Assembly (NCBI GenBank): GCA_905182165.1
Contig: CAJJAK010000013.1
Coordinates: forward strand, 44,540 to 108,539
Reading direction: 5' to 3'
Origin: an uncultured Paracoccaceae bacterium
GTDB taxonomy: Bacteria > Pseudomonadota > Alphaproteobacteria > Rhodobacterales > Rhodobacteraceae
DNA length: 64,000 bases
Position numbers and translations under genes: made by a program. Numbering within the stretch: position 1 is the first letter of the stretch; every line of letters begins with the position of its first letter. Of this stretch, positions 55,018 through 64,000 are shown piece after piece. The notes under the pieces were generated by a model. The model made no database searches, was not told where the DNA came from, and was given only the letters and a program-made list of their open reading frames with translations.

Positions 55018-56095
55018 TTGAAGTTTAAAGTGAAGCAAAAGATCAAGTTTAAGAATAAACATCGTGGCTTTGATTCTTATGAATTTAAGTTAGGCGATTT
55101 ATTGCGGGGTGAACGAGCGACTTTAGGTAAGTCGCTTATGGACATTCAACGTGAATTAAAAATAAATGTTAATATCATTTCTGCTATAGAAAATTGTGAC
55201 ATATCTGGTCACGAGGAATCTGTTTTTATATCAGGTTATGTAAGATCTTATGCTAACTTTTTAACTTAACCAGCAATGGGTATTAGATATTTTTTGTAAA
55301 GAATCTGGTTACTCAATTCCATCATTACTATCTAATGAAAGAAAAAAAACTAACTCTTCAATTAATGAAAATTTAATCAAAAATATGAAAATAAATCAAA
55401 TATATTTATGGAAAAACCTTCAGTATTTAATAAACTTAAATTCCGTTCTTTTTTCTCTTTTTTTGCACTTATTTTTTTGATTTCTGGAATAGGATTTGGT
55501 GGGTGGTTTGTAATGAAAGAAATACAACAAGTTAATATTGTAGAAGAGGATATTTTTCCAATAATCATAGATGATGGTATTATTAAACAAGATAAATTAG
55601 CACTAGCTTTAGGTGAAAAAGCAACCAATAATTCAGTCCAGATTTTTTTCAAATCTTTAGATGGTCCAATTGCTGACATTGATATAAATAAAAGTGGTTT
55701 CTTTGAGGATGATGAAACTATTTCTAAACTCGGTGCAGTCTCTTTAAAAGTCAAAAATATTGAAACTATTAATAACCGAAATAGTACAATTTCTATTCTA
55801 GCTAGTAGACCTGCTTGGGTAAGAATATACACAAAAGATGGAAAAGTCATTAATGAAGATATTTTAAGTATGTACAAATAACAATGATTTTTTTATTGAT
55901 GGTATTCTCAATGCAGGTTCTGTTTTCATAAAGATTAATAATTTAACTTATGGACCAATTGGAGAGGGTACTTCAGTAGTAAAAAATATATCTCTTAAAC
56001 CTGACGATATCATTGAAAATTTTCTAGAAGTTACTGATGAACAACTTTTAAACCCACTTAAACGAATTAATTTATTATCAAAAAATAATGATTAG
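55018..56095 (+). CDS. RodZ-like helix-turn-helix membrane protein (DUF4115), frameshifted
   Basis: Bitopic protein linking MreB cytoskeleton to the wall machinery in rods. Cytoplasmic HTH_25 domain: LGDLLRGERATLGKSLMDIQ, RELKINVNIISAIENCDI, VFISGYVRSYANFL. After slips near 55267 and 55400 comes a basic-flanked helix FFSFFALIFLISGIGFGGWF, then a periplasmic DUF4115 region ending SRPAWVRIYTKDGKVINED. After a slip near 55880 it continues IDGILNAGSVFIKINNLTYG to stop 56095. It precedes ispG, the usual order in Rhodobacterales. About 355 residues. Confidence 0.8.
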
Positions 56096-56171
56096 TAATC
56101 TAGTGTTTATTTACTATATAAGTTAAATTAATAAATGAAAAAACAACAACTATAAATTGTATGGAATCTGT

Positions 56172-57288
56172 ATGTCACTAAACTCAATTCGTCCATGGAG
56201 ATCCATAGTACGTAGGCAATCTCGACAAATTCATGTTGGTGATGTCGCTGTCGGCGGTGGAGCACCTATATCTGTGCAAACCATGACTAATACAGATTCA
56301 TCTGATATCAAAGCTACTTTAAAACAAGTTATTGATTGTGCAGAAGCTGGTGCGGACATTGTAAGAATATCCTGCCCTGATGAAAACTCTACGGTTGCAT
56401 TAAAGGAAATTTGTAAGGAGAGCCCAGTTCCAATAGTTGCTGACATACATTTTCATTATAAAAGAGCAATAGAGGCTGCTTCTGCATGGTGCTGCATGCC
56501 TAAGAATTAATCCGGGAAATATTGGTAACGAAGAACGTGTCAAAGAAGTTATATCTGCGGCTAAAGACAACAATTGTTCCATAAGGATTGGCGTAAATGG
56601 AGGATCAATTGAACGTAATCTCTTAGAAAAATATGGTGAACCTTGCCCAGAAGCTCTTATTGAGAGTGGCCTAAATCATATCAAAATTCTTGAAGATAAT
56701 GATTTTTTTGAATTTAAAATAAGTGTAAAGGCATCAGATGTGTTTCTTGCAGTTGCTGCTTATAAGGGTCTTTCCGAGGCTACGAATGCCCCTCTACATA
56801 TTGGAATTACTGAAGCTGGAGGGTTGATTCCTGGGACTATCAAATCTTCTGTTGGGCTAGGTAATCTTTTATGGGCTGGTATTGGTGATACTTTGAGAGT
56901 TTCATTATCTGCAGACCCTGTGGAGGAGGTTAAGGTGGGTTATGAAATTCTTAAATCTTTGGGATTACGACACAACGCATGGACGGTGATATCGTGCCCT
57001 TCATGTGCAAGCCAAGCAGCATGTTGTGATAAAAACTGTATCACTATTAGAGGAAAAACTGGCACATATTAAAACACCATTAACACTTTCGGTAATTGGT
57101 TGTGTTGTAAATGGTCCTGGAGAAGCATTGATACAGATATTGGATTTACAGGTGGTGGTAAAGATAGTGGCATGTTTTACATTGATGGGAAAAAAGTAAA
57201 TAAATTGGCAAATACTGGAATGATTAATAAATTGATTGAGCTTGTTGAAGATAAAGCAAATTTACTTGAGTTGAAAAAGGAAACTTAA
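56172..57288 (+). CDS. ispG: 4-hydroxy-3-methylbut-2-enyl diphosphate synthase, frameshifted
   Basis: Fe-S enzyme of the MEP isoprenoid pathway, also called GcpE. ATG 56172 gives [40 protein letters not shown] and [14 protein letters not shown] follow. A slip near 56490 leads to [38 protein letters not shown] and [19 protein letters not shown]. Cluster cysteines are in ISCPSCASQ and, after slips near 57020-57130, [13 protein letters not shown]. The conserved [20 protein letters not shown] closes the protein. About 372 residues. The MEP genes ispD and ispF lie 22 kb upstream. Confidence 0.94.
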
Positions 57289-57736
57289 GTGAAAGTATTA
57301 TTAATATGCTTATTAATTTGTTTTTTGTTATTTGCTTATATTAGGTTATCAAAAGTAGAACAAAGTATCTGGCATTTAGATCCAGATAACATAACCAATA
57401 TAAATACAAATAATTCATTTTTGTTAAATTATGCTAATAAAGGAACAGAAACTTTCATTAGGCATGTTACTTTCCTTATTTAATAATTTAAATAAGATAA
57501 TATTAAATGATAACTGCGAAAAGGTTTTTGGGGATATTAATTTAGGTTTAATTACATATGTGTGTCGAAGTAAAGTGTTTGGATTTCCAGATTATGTCTC
57601 AATTAATTTTAAGAACTTGGATATTAACAAATCGTCATTGAGTATTTTTTCAAGATCCCGTTTTGGTCGATATGATTTTGGGAAAAACAAGCAACGTATA
57701 CAAAAATGGTTAACTGAATTGAAAAAATCTCTCTAA
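57289..57736 (+). CDS. DUF1499 protein, one frameshift
   Basis: About 148 residues with an N-terminal hydrophobic helix (LLICLLICFLLFAYIRL). The DUF1499 signature is IWHLDPDN near the start, and LITYVCRSKVFGFPDYVSIN and LSIFSRSRFGRYDFGKNKQR near the end. A slip near 57465 joins the halves. The GTG start directly follows the ispG stop (TAAGTG). Function unknown; probably membrane-anchored. Confidence 0.82.
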
Positions 57737-57792
57737 CTGATGTAGGGAACTATGATTGTAAATAATAATAATTTTGGGACGTCTGTTTAGTT

Positions 57793-58855
57793 ATGATATC
57801 ATTGGAAAAACTTAATGGGTTGGAGGAACGTTTCCAGTATTTGGAAGTTAAATTGGCTCAACCATTAAACGGTGACGAGATTAAATCTTTTGGTGTTGAG
57901 TATTCTGAGTTGAAATTAGTAGTTGAAAAAATAAGACAATACAAAAAGATTTTTTCAGATCTAACTGAACTAAAAGATATAATGAATGATCCTGACTTAA
58001 GAAGCTTGGCACTAGAGGAAGATAGGATCTTACAAATAAAATTATCTAATATGAAAGAGGACTTGATACTAGAGCTTCTTCCTAAGGATCAAGCGGATTC
58101 GAAATCAGCTATATTAGAAATTAGAGCTGGTACAGGTGGTGATGAAGCAGCATTATTTGCTGCTGATTTATTGAGAATGTATCAAAAGTATAGTGATGAT
58201 CAAGGATGGAAGTTAACTCTTATTTCTGAGTCTTTTAATGAATTGGGTGGTTTAAAAGAAGTTATTGCCAGTATTATTGGACCTAATGTTTTCGAGTATT
58301 TGAAATATGAAAGTGGGGTCCATCGAGTGCAGAGAGTTCCAATAACGGAATCAGGAGGTCGCGTTCATACTTCTGCAGCGACTGTGGCAGTGTTACCGGA
58401 AGCAGAAGAGGTTGATATAAAAATAAATCAAAATGATTTAAGACATTCGATAGCTATGCGTGCCAGTGGTGCTGGAGGTCAACATGTTAATACAACTGAC
58501 TCAGCCGTTAGAATTACCCATATACCTACTAATATTGTTGTTACCAGTTCTGAGAAATCTCAACATCAAAATCGAGCTGTGGCAATGCAAGTTTTAAGGT
58601 CAAAATTATCATTTTCACCATACAAATTTAAAAACACAAAAACGAGATGCTGATCGTAAAGAGAAAGTTGGAAGTGGTGATAGGTCGGAACGGATACGAA
58701 CATATAATTTTCCACAGGGTAGAGTTACAGATCATAGGGTGAATCTGACTGTTCATAAATTAAATCAAGTGCTTGAGGGTCAATTAGATGAAATTATTAA
58801 TGCCTTAAAGGCGGATGATAGACTTATGAAACTTGCAAATTTTTCCAATGTCTAA
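57793..58855 (+). CDS. prfA: Peptide chain release factor 1, one frameshift
   Basis: Terminates translation at UAA and UAG. The catalytic loop is [20 protein letters not shown]; its GGQ glutamine is the substrate of PrmC, encoded next. [39 protein letters not shown] and [12 protein letters not shown] are class I RF blocks. A slip near 58635 separates [19 protein letters not shown] and [20 protein letters not shown]. The stop overlaps the prmC start by 8 bases. About 354 residues. Confidence 0.96.
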
Positions 58856-59680
58856 AACATACGCTCAGGTTCTTCGTATCGCTGCAAATGAATTAAAAGA
58901 AATAGGAATAGAAAACCCCTTTAACGATTCAAAAAAAATACTCGCACATATTATGGGTATTTCGAAGGAAAAATTATTATTATTGGATCTTGAGGTTTTT
59001 CCAAAATCGGTTGAGTTAAAATTTTTTGAAAAGATAAGTTTGAGAAAACAACATCAACCGGTTAGTCAAATTATCGGATATCGATCTTTTTGGGGCAGAG
59101 ATTTTTTTATTAATAATAAAGTACTGGATCCTCGACCAGAAACAGAAGAATTGATATTTCACGCGTTAAAAAAAGAGTTTTGCAGCGTTTTAGATTTGGG
59201 GACTGGATCTGGAGCAGTAATTATTACACTACTTTTGGAGAATAAATTTGCAACAGGAGTAGGAGTAGATATTGATTTAGAGGCATTAAAAGTTGCTAAA
59301 ACAAACTCAAAAAGCTTCTTATTAAGAAAAAGATTAGATTTTCTACAATCAAATTGGTGTGAAAGCGTAACAGAAAAATTTGATTTAGTTATTTCAGATG
59401 ACTTCAAATTTTGAAGTGCAATAGAAAAGATCAATATGAACCCCATCTAATTAAATGGGAACCTTATCATGCTTTATTTTCTGAAGATGGAGGATTTGCA
59501 GCATATTATACAATTGCAAAACAGTTAAAAAAAGTGATGCAAAAATCAGGTTTAGCTTTATTTGAAATTGGTCATAGCCAGGCATCAGTGGTGCGAATAA
59601 TTTTTACCAATGAAGGTTTCAAGGCAAAAGTATTTAAAGATATGTCAGGTAAGGATAGAGTTATTAAAGTAACATTTTGA
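58848..59680 (+). CDS. prmC: Release-factor glutamine methyltransferase, NPPY motif missing, frameshifted
   Basis: Methylates the GGQ glutamine of release factors. ATG 58848 ([18 protein letters not shown]). N-terminal helical domain with [20 protein letters not shown] and [13 protein letters not shown] motif [19 protein letters not shown]. At about 59395 the reading FDLVIS should be followed by the catalytic NPPY motif, but no frame encodes it. Sequence resumes as [20 protein letters not shown], then [12 protein letters not shown]. About 15 or more bases appear deleted together with a slip. Otherwise normal in length and order (prfA-prmC). Confidence 0.9.
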
Positions 59681-59849
59681 AAAAAAATAAAGAAATATAG
59701 AGATTTTAATATATTTTTCTTGTTTCATCTCGTTATGCACTATAAGAAGCACATGTTAAGGCCCTAAGGCGCCAGGTAACAAATTCCAATTGAACGATCC
59801 TTTCCTAAATTTATGAAATGGTTTAATCGAAACAAGGCAATTGCATTTA

Positions 59850-60278
59850 ATGAGAACATCTAACAAATCACGATCACGTAATAAAAATAATAATCGACGT
59901 CAAAACCCGGGAAATGTTATAAACCGTGTATTTGATAGTTCTGGTCCTGAAGGAAAAGTTAGGGGTACCCCTCAACAAATTATCGAAAAATACATGTCAT
60001 TATTTAGAGACTCCCAATTATCTGGTGACAGGGTGGCGGCTGAAAATTTTCAACAACATGCTGAACATTACACAAGAATCTTATCAGAAGCTCTTAAGGA
60101 GCAAAATGACAGAAAAGAACAGCAAGAGGCACAAGCAGCCTCTCGTAGAATAGAACGTGCAGAAACTGCGAGTGATCTTCCTCAAAATGGGCATGATGAT
60201 GGCCAAAAAAACTTAAGTGAGAATAACTCACGTAGGCCAAGTGAGGAAAATGAAGAAGTAGCGGAAAAAGAAAGTTAA
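59850..60278 (+). CDS. DUF4167 protein, probable RNA-binding
   Basis: 142 residues, highly charged. N-terminal basic part (TSNKSRSRNKNNNRRQNPG), then the conserved core VFDSSGPEGKVRGTPQQIIE, KYMSLFRDSQLSGDRVAAEN and FQQHAEHYTRIL. The acidic low-complexity tail is rich in E, S and N. The family is alphaproteobacterial and of unknown function; basic N-terminus and core suggest nucleic-acid binding. ATG 59850 chosen over TTG 59841. The 169 bases after prmC are AT-rich with no clear hairpin. It converges with ksgA 5 bases away. Intact. Confidence 0.85.
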   Translation: MRTSNKSRSRNKNNNRRQNPGNVINRVFDSSGPEGKVRGTPQQIIEKYMSLFRDSQLSGDRVAAENFQQHAEHYTRILSEALKEQNDRKEQQEAQAASRRIERAETASDLPQNGHDDGQKNLSENNSRRPSEENEEVAEKES

Positions 60279-60283
60279 ATTAA

Positions 60284-61129
60284 CTATTTATTTTTTTTCA
60301 ATTTGTTCTTGCTGAACTGACACCAATCCTGAAACGTTAAATTTTCTGCACGCAAAGTCGGCTTTAAATCAACATTTTGAAGATGAGTATTTATATTAAC
60401 ATCAAATGATTTTAAAGACGATCGTATCATTTTTCTTCTCTGTCCAAAGCCAGCTTTCACTAATTTTTCTAAAATAGTTTGTTTTGCATAAAATTTTGGT
60501 GTGTTAAGTGCCTTAATGCTAACCACCGCAGATTGCACCTTAGGTTTAGGTCTGAACGCATCGGGTGAAACTGTCATTCTAATGTTTGCATCACACCGCC
60601 ATTGAGTTAATATCGAAAGCCTACCATATGCTTTTGTGCCAGGTATTGCTACTATTCGATCTGCAACTTCTTTTTGAAACATTAGTGTCATGTCCTCCCA
60701 TTTTGGAGGCCAGATTATTGGTGTTAAGCCAACGTACCAATAATTCAGTTCCTATATTGTAAGGTAAATTAGCAACAACTTTTAAACTTCCTAAGTCTTT
60801 AATTTCATTTAAATCAAAATTAATGGAATCTCTCTCTAATATTTCCAACTTTCCATCATAGTAATCGGCAATATCCATTAAAGCTGGAATGCAACGTTTA
60901 TCTCGTTCAAGAGCAATTACTTTTTTTGCTCCACCAGAATCAAACACTATAGAGGCGCCTGGTCCTGCACCAATTTCTAAAATAGTTGAGTTTTCTATAA
61001 TCCACTTAATAAAGCAATTTTACTAGTAAGATTTAGATCATGTAAGAAATTTTGACCTAACGATTTCTTTGCTTCAAGATTATACTTTAAAATAACATCT
61101 CGAAGAGGGGGCAATTCATCTATTTGCAT
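60284..61129 (-). CDS. ksgA: 16S rRNA adenine dimethyltransferase KsgA/RsmA, two frameshifts
   Basis: Dimethylates A1518 and A1519 of 16S rRNA in 30S maturation. ATG 61129 gives [20 protein letters not shown], then [20 protein letters not shown] slip near 61000 leads to [14 protein letters not shown] (SAM motif I), [14 protein letters not shown] and the [15 protein letters not shown] catalytic motif. A second slip near 60680 leads to [31 protein letters not shown] and [14 protein letters not shown]. It overlaps the end of pdxA by 14 bases. About 280 residues. Confidence 0.95.
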
Positions 61130-62108
61130 AAAGACTATTGTTTTCTGAAAGTCTTTTGGCCATTCGTATAGCATTTATCAAACTTTTTGGGCTAGCTTTA
61201 TTTTTTCCAGCTATTTCATTAGCAGTTCCATGGTCTGGTGAAGTCCGCACAATTGGAAGTCCTAAAGTTACATTTACTGCTTCGTCAAATGAGATTGTTT
61301 TAATATGTACTTCAGCTTGGTCGTGATACATACAAATTGCTAAATCATAATTTTTTCTAATATCATCGTGAAACATAGTGTCTGCTGGAAATGGCCCATT
61401 AATATTTAATCCGCTTTTTCTTAGAAAGTCGATTGCGGGTAAAATAAATTTATTTTCCTCATCTCCAAAAAGACCATTTTCTCCTGCATGTGGGTTTAAA
61501 CCAGAAACAAAAATCCTTGGCTTTTTAATGTTAAATAATTCAATCAATGACTGGTGTGAAAGCTTGATTGTATCCTTTATTAATAAGTCTGTAAGAGTGG
61601 TTATTGCCTCTATTAATGAAACATGAATAGTGACTGGTATAACTTTAAGTTTATCTGAAGCAATCATCATCACTGCTTGTTTGCTGTCAGTTAAATATTT
61701 TAAGAAATCGGTATGTCCTGTATACTTAAAATTAGCTCCAGAACTGAGTGCAAACTTGTTTATTGGGTTTGTACACAATGCTGCTGCTTCACCGCTCATA
61801 CAGCACTCGGTGGCCATTTTGATACTTTTTATGGTGTCGAAGGCCAGTTTCTGATTCATTTTCCCCACCTTAGGTTCTTCAGTGAAAGGCATGTCGATGA
61901 TCGGTAGTGCATTTACCATCACATCAAGTGCTTCGGAGCAATTAAAAACTTTTTGCATTGGTATTTCGGGAAAGCGTTTCTTCATGTACTCAAAGGATGA
62001 AAACAAAACGAAATTTAATTCATTCTTCAACGTTTTCCAAGCTTCGACTGTTATCTCGGGGGCTATGCTAGACGGTTCCCCACAGGTTAATGCAATCGGT
62101 TTAATCAT
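61116..62108 (-). CDS. pdxA: 4-hydroxythreonine-4-phosphate dehydrogenase
   Basis: Pyridoxal phosphate synthesis: NAD-dependent oxidation of 4-phosphohydroxythreonine. 330 residues, intact. [19 protein letters not shown] at the N-terminus, [20 protein letters not shown], the metal histidines in TGHTDFL, and [20 protein letters not shown]. Signature [34 protein letters not shown] also conserved. The usual HDQGLIP is HDQAEVH here, a common variant. ATGA overlap with surA upstream. Confidence 0.95.
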   Translation of the reverse strand: MIKPIALTCGEPSSIAPEITVEAWKTLKNELNFVLFSSFEYMKKRFPEIPMQKVFNCSEALDVMVNALPIIDMPFTEEPKVGKMNQKLAFDTIKSIKMATECCMSGEAAALCTNPINKFALSSGANFKYTGHTDFLKYLTDSKQAVMMIASDKLKVIPVTIHVSLIEAITTLTDLLIKDTIKLSHQSLIELFNIKKPRIFVSGLNPHAGENGLFGDEENKFILPAIDFLRKSGLNINGPFPADTMFHDDIRKNYDLAICMYHDQAEVHIKTISFDEAVNVTLGLPIVRTSPDHGTANEIAGKNKASPKSLINAIRMAKRLSENNSLYANR

Positions 62109-63287
62109 TTGTAAACAATCTTTGCTTCTGCTTTTAAATCTGCAATAAAACCATCTGCCAAAGAAACTAATCTTTTTGAAAAAAGATATTGTCTTGCTAT
62201 ATCTCTATCATTTTCTGAAATTTCTTGTCGGCGAGAACATAACATAATTAATATTGGATTTTCAGATAAATTCTTACCTTTAAGAATGGCGTTCTCTCCA
62301 ATATCTAGTGTTTTAATTTTTTCATATTTTTTTTCTGAAATTTTAAGTTCTTCAATTGTATTTCTAATTAGCTTGTACTGCATTAATTGATTGGTTAATT
62401 CAAATTGTAAATTTAAATGGGGGTTAAGTCCATCAAAAATTGTACTTGGCAATAAGGTTCCGGAATTTGCTGTTGTTGGTAAATTTTCGTCAATATTGAT
62501 TTTGCCATAGTATTCTTAAAAAGTGGAACTTCCCTTATATTGGTTAACTTGTATAAGATAATAACATTATCAAAGACTTTAGGTCCAATTAACGTGTTTA
62601 TATCTGATGTTAAAAATAAACTACCCATATCTGGTGGGAGTTGATCTATTGAAATCCAACCAATATTTCCACCATTTACGGAGATGGCGGTTGAGTATTT
62701 TTTTGCAAGAGCGCTTATTACCTTCAGCATTTTTATTTTTGAGGTTTATATTTTCAACAGCTCTATTAATCTTCTTCATCAGTAGATACTATTTCAAATA
62801 AATTTATCTCTAAAGATGCACTGCCATTTATAATAAAAGAGTCTATTTCGTCGTCACCTATGCTTGCGCGATTTGCAAACTTATACTGAACTAACTCTGT
62901 TAAAAGAATACGATCTTTTACGAATGATTTAATTGTTTCTGTAGCTATTTCAATTTTAGAAACCTCAAATAAAAAACTCTCAATTGACAAGTTGAATTGT
63001 TCTGCCAACTCACTCATACCTTGTTGAACTTTTCCCTCACTTATTGATATATTGTAGTTGCGGGCGAATTCATTTACTAATTTTGCATTAATTAATTCAT
63101 CACTTGCTTTTTTTTCGATATCACCATCTGATTGTAAGATATTCAAAAGCATTATTCTTTGAGATAATTCAAATTTAGAAATTATTGTCTCATTAATGAT
63201 AATTGCTGGATCAAATTTATTTTCTGCAAATCCTTTGTTTGTCATAAATATGACCAAAGAAACTATAGAAAGGATTAAATGTTTCAT
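62105..63287 (-). CDS. surA: SurA-type periplasmic peptidyl-prolyl isomerase/chaperone, frameshifted
   Basis: Periplasmic chaperone for outer-membrane proteins such as LptD, encoded just upstream. ATG 63287 gives signal peptide MKHLILSIVSLVIFMTNKGF. The SurA N-terminal domain follows (FDPAIIINETIISKFELSQR, ASDELINAKLVNEFA). A slip near 62765 leads to LKVISALAKKYSTAISVNGG, NIGWISIDQLPPDM (parvulin core), then a slip near 62440 and a C-terminal helical region. About 390 residues. Part of the standard lptD-surA-pdxA-ksgA operon, with an ATGA overlap to pdxA. Confidence 0.88.
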
Positions 63288-63323
63288 TAAATTTTTCCTA
63301 AGATCCATTACATCTTTGTGATG

Positions 63324-64000
63324 TCACAACTTTATTATTTTTTGTAATTTTAACTCAACTTTCACTCCAAGTGATATCCCAGGCTTTACAGAACTTACAG
63401 AATAAAAACCACGCGATAAGTAAAAATCAATCGCCATGCAATCATGTTCATAACGTGAATTAAATTGTGACTTTACAGTTTCTTTGTTTTTAAGGTCATA
63501 TATTAGACTAAAATTAGAATTAGTCTTTTTATTAAATTGATATTTTGTGCCAATGGCTAATTCTGATCTATTTTCGGCAAAGCCATATAAGTCATCTTTA
63601 TCTTTTTGAAAGTATTTTGAATAAACATTTATATTGTTCTTCATATAGTTAACTTGAAAGTCTCTTTTAGTAAGGTTGAATTGAGCATTTGAAAATACAT
63701 TTCCACTTATTTTAATTTCATTAAAAAAGTTCAATTTCAATGATCCAAATAAATTTGACTTATTTTCAGTTGTTCCTGACTCGCTGCTGAATTGGTGAGA
63801 ACCGTTGAGCCTATTAATACTTCCCATAAAGATCTCACTTTCAAAACCTTTGGAATTTCTGTGAGAGGTTTTTATACTTGTTTGCAACCTTAAGCCATTC
63901 TCACTCCTATCCATTCCATAAGTGCGGTTTAAATCAGAAAAGTTTGACAAACTTATCTCTGAATAAAAACTATCTTCATTGGGTTCATTAAACATATGCG
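63324..64000 (-). CDS. lptD: LPS-assembly protein LptD, C-terminal part only
   Basis: Outer-membrane beta-barrel that inserts lipopolysaccharide with LptE. Only about 225 C-terminal residues are in the window; the apparent start at 63995 is internal because the frame stays open to the window edge. Alternating polar/hydrophobic strands (FESEIFMGSINRLNGS, NNINVYSKYFQKDKDDLYGF, NSNFSLIYDLKNKETVKSQF) fit a barrel. NEPNEDS and RTYGMDRSENGLRL match LptD blocks. The identity rests partly on the surA-pdxA-ksgA context. Confidence 0.8.
   Translation of the reverse strand, partial: HMFNEPNEDSFYSEISLSNFSDLNRTYGMDRSENGLRLQTSIKTSHRNSKGFESEIFMGSINRLNGSHQFSSESGTTENKSNLFGSLKLNFFNEIKISGNVFSNAQFNLTKRDFQVNYMKNNINVYSKYFQKDKDDLYGFAENRSELAIGTKYQFNKKTNSNFSLIYDLKNKETVKSQFNSRYEHDCMAIDFYLSRGFYSVSSVKPGISLGVKVELKLQKIIKL

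Noticed and set aside
58620..58660. Programmed frameshift in a release-factor gene (as in prfB of many bacteria)
   Set aside because: The known case is RF2 at an early UGA. This gene is RF1 by order and motifs, and the break is near the C-terminus without the TCTTTGA-type site.
59681..59849. Small RNA or tRNA gene between prmC and the DUF4167 gene
   Set aside because: No cloverleaf, strong promoter or terminator could be seen; the stretch is AT-rich and unremarkable apart from a short GC-richer patch (59755-59775).

Overview
The window is AT-rich DNA, roughly two thirds A+T, and is densely packed with bacterial housekeeping genes. No gene-free stretch exceeds about 240 bases. I saw no rRNA, tRNA, CRISPR array, intact insertion sequence or prophage. 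Gene content and order point to an alphaproteobacterium, most likely an AT-rich, streamlined marine Rhodobacterales/Roseobacter-type organism. The supporting signs are: dusB-ntrB-ntrC-ntrY-ntrX-trkA-trkH-hfq-hflX in the classical alphaproteobacterial order; ispD-ispF-pgpA-cinA; xerD beside aroK-aroB; lptD-surA-pdxA-ksgA; purS as a separate subunit gene; monomeric isocitrate dehydrogenase; a GAAC-N7-GAAC SOS box before recA; and a folate/MttB-type one-carbon gene set. The assignment comes from memory of gene families, not from a search.

Layout. Bases 1-3770 (+) hold proline synthesis (proA) and lipid A genes (lpxD with a dedicated acyl carrier protein and ketosynthase). Bases 3797-7738 (-) hold a CorC/HlyC-like membrane protein, XerD, an unrecognised secreted protein and a tiny membrane protein. 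Divergent from these are aroK-aroB (+). Then on the minus strand come dctD-dctB, purQ-purS-purC, purB, and a one-carbon operon (PF13769 'virulence factor' protein, methylenetetrahydrofolate reductase-like protein, MtgA-like methyltransferase). Bases 18.4-20.2 kb (+) hold ppx/gppA-rlmE, followed by speB (-), then guaB-rsmB and SOS-regulated recA (+). Bases 25-32.5 kb hold emrE, icd, lipA, hpt, ratA/coq10, an mttB-family gene and the ispDF-pgpA-cinA-gph operon. Bases 34.7-46.3 kb hold the nitrogen-regulation, potassium-uptake and hfq/hflX run. Bases 46.3-51.3 kb hold a penicillin-acylase-family gene, a beta-hydroxyacid dehydrogenase, a SYLF lipoprotein and hemB. Bases 51.4-60.3 kb (+) hold mfd, rodZ, ispG, a DUF1499 gene, prfA, prmC and a DUF4167 gene. 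Bases 60.3-64 kb (-) hold ksgA, pdxA, surA and the C-terminus of lptD.

Two features of the sequence dominate any reading of it. First, more than half of the genes, including indispensable ones (recA, prfA, hemB, ispG, mfd, guaB, pur genes, ksgA), are broken by single-base frameshifts, about one per kilobase. The protein is perfectly conserved-looking on either side of each break. This looks like uncorrected base-call errors, not gene decay, so I annotate each as one reconstructed gene. Second, three genes (fabF, guaB, trkA) have an internal block of about 130-310 bases replaced by unrelated coding sequence that looks like Bacteroidetes/Flavobacteriia DNA: GldN-like, PadR plus RND efflux pump, and enoyl-CoA hydratase in reverse. 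The native reading resumes at the expected downstream motif in each case. These are either assembly or read chimeras or very odd replacement events, and they are the most checkable anomalies here.

Biologically, the most interesting real signals are these. Three NtrC-family regulators (DctD, NtrC, NtrX) all lack the GAFTGA sigma-54 contact loop. A corrinoid/folate demethylation gene set is split into two loci and carries the uncharacterised PF13769 protein. There is also a clear SOS box in front of recA. I did not find a convincing wholly new system.
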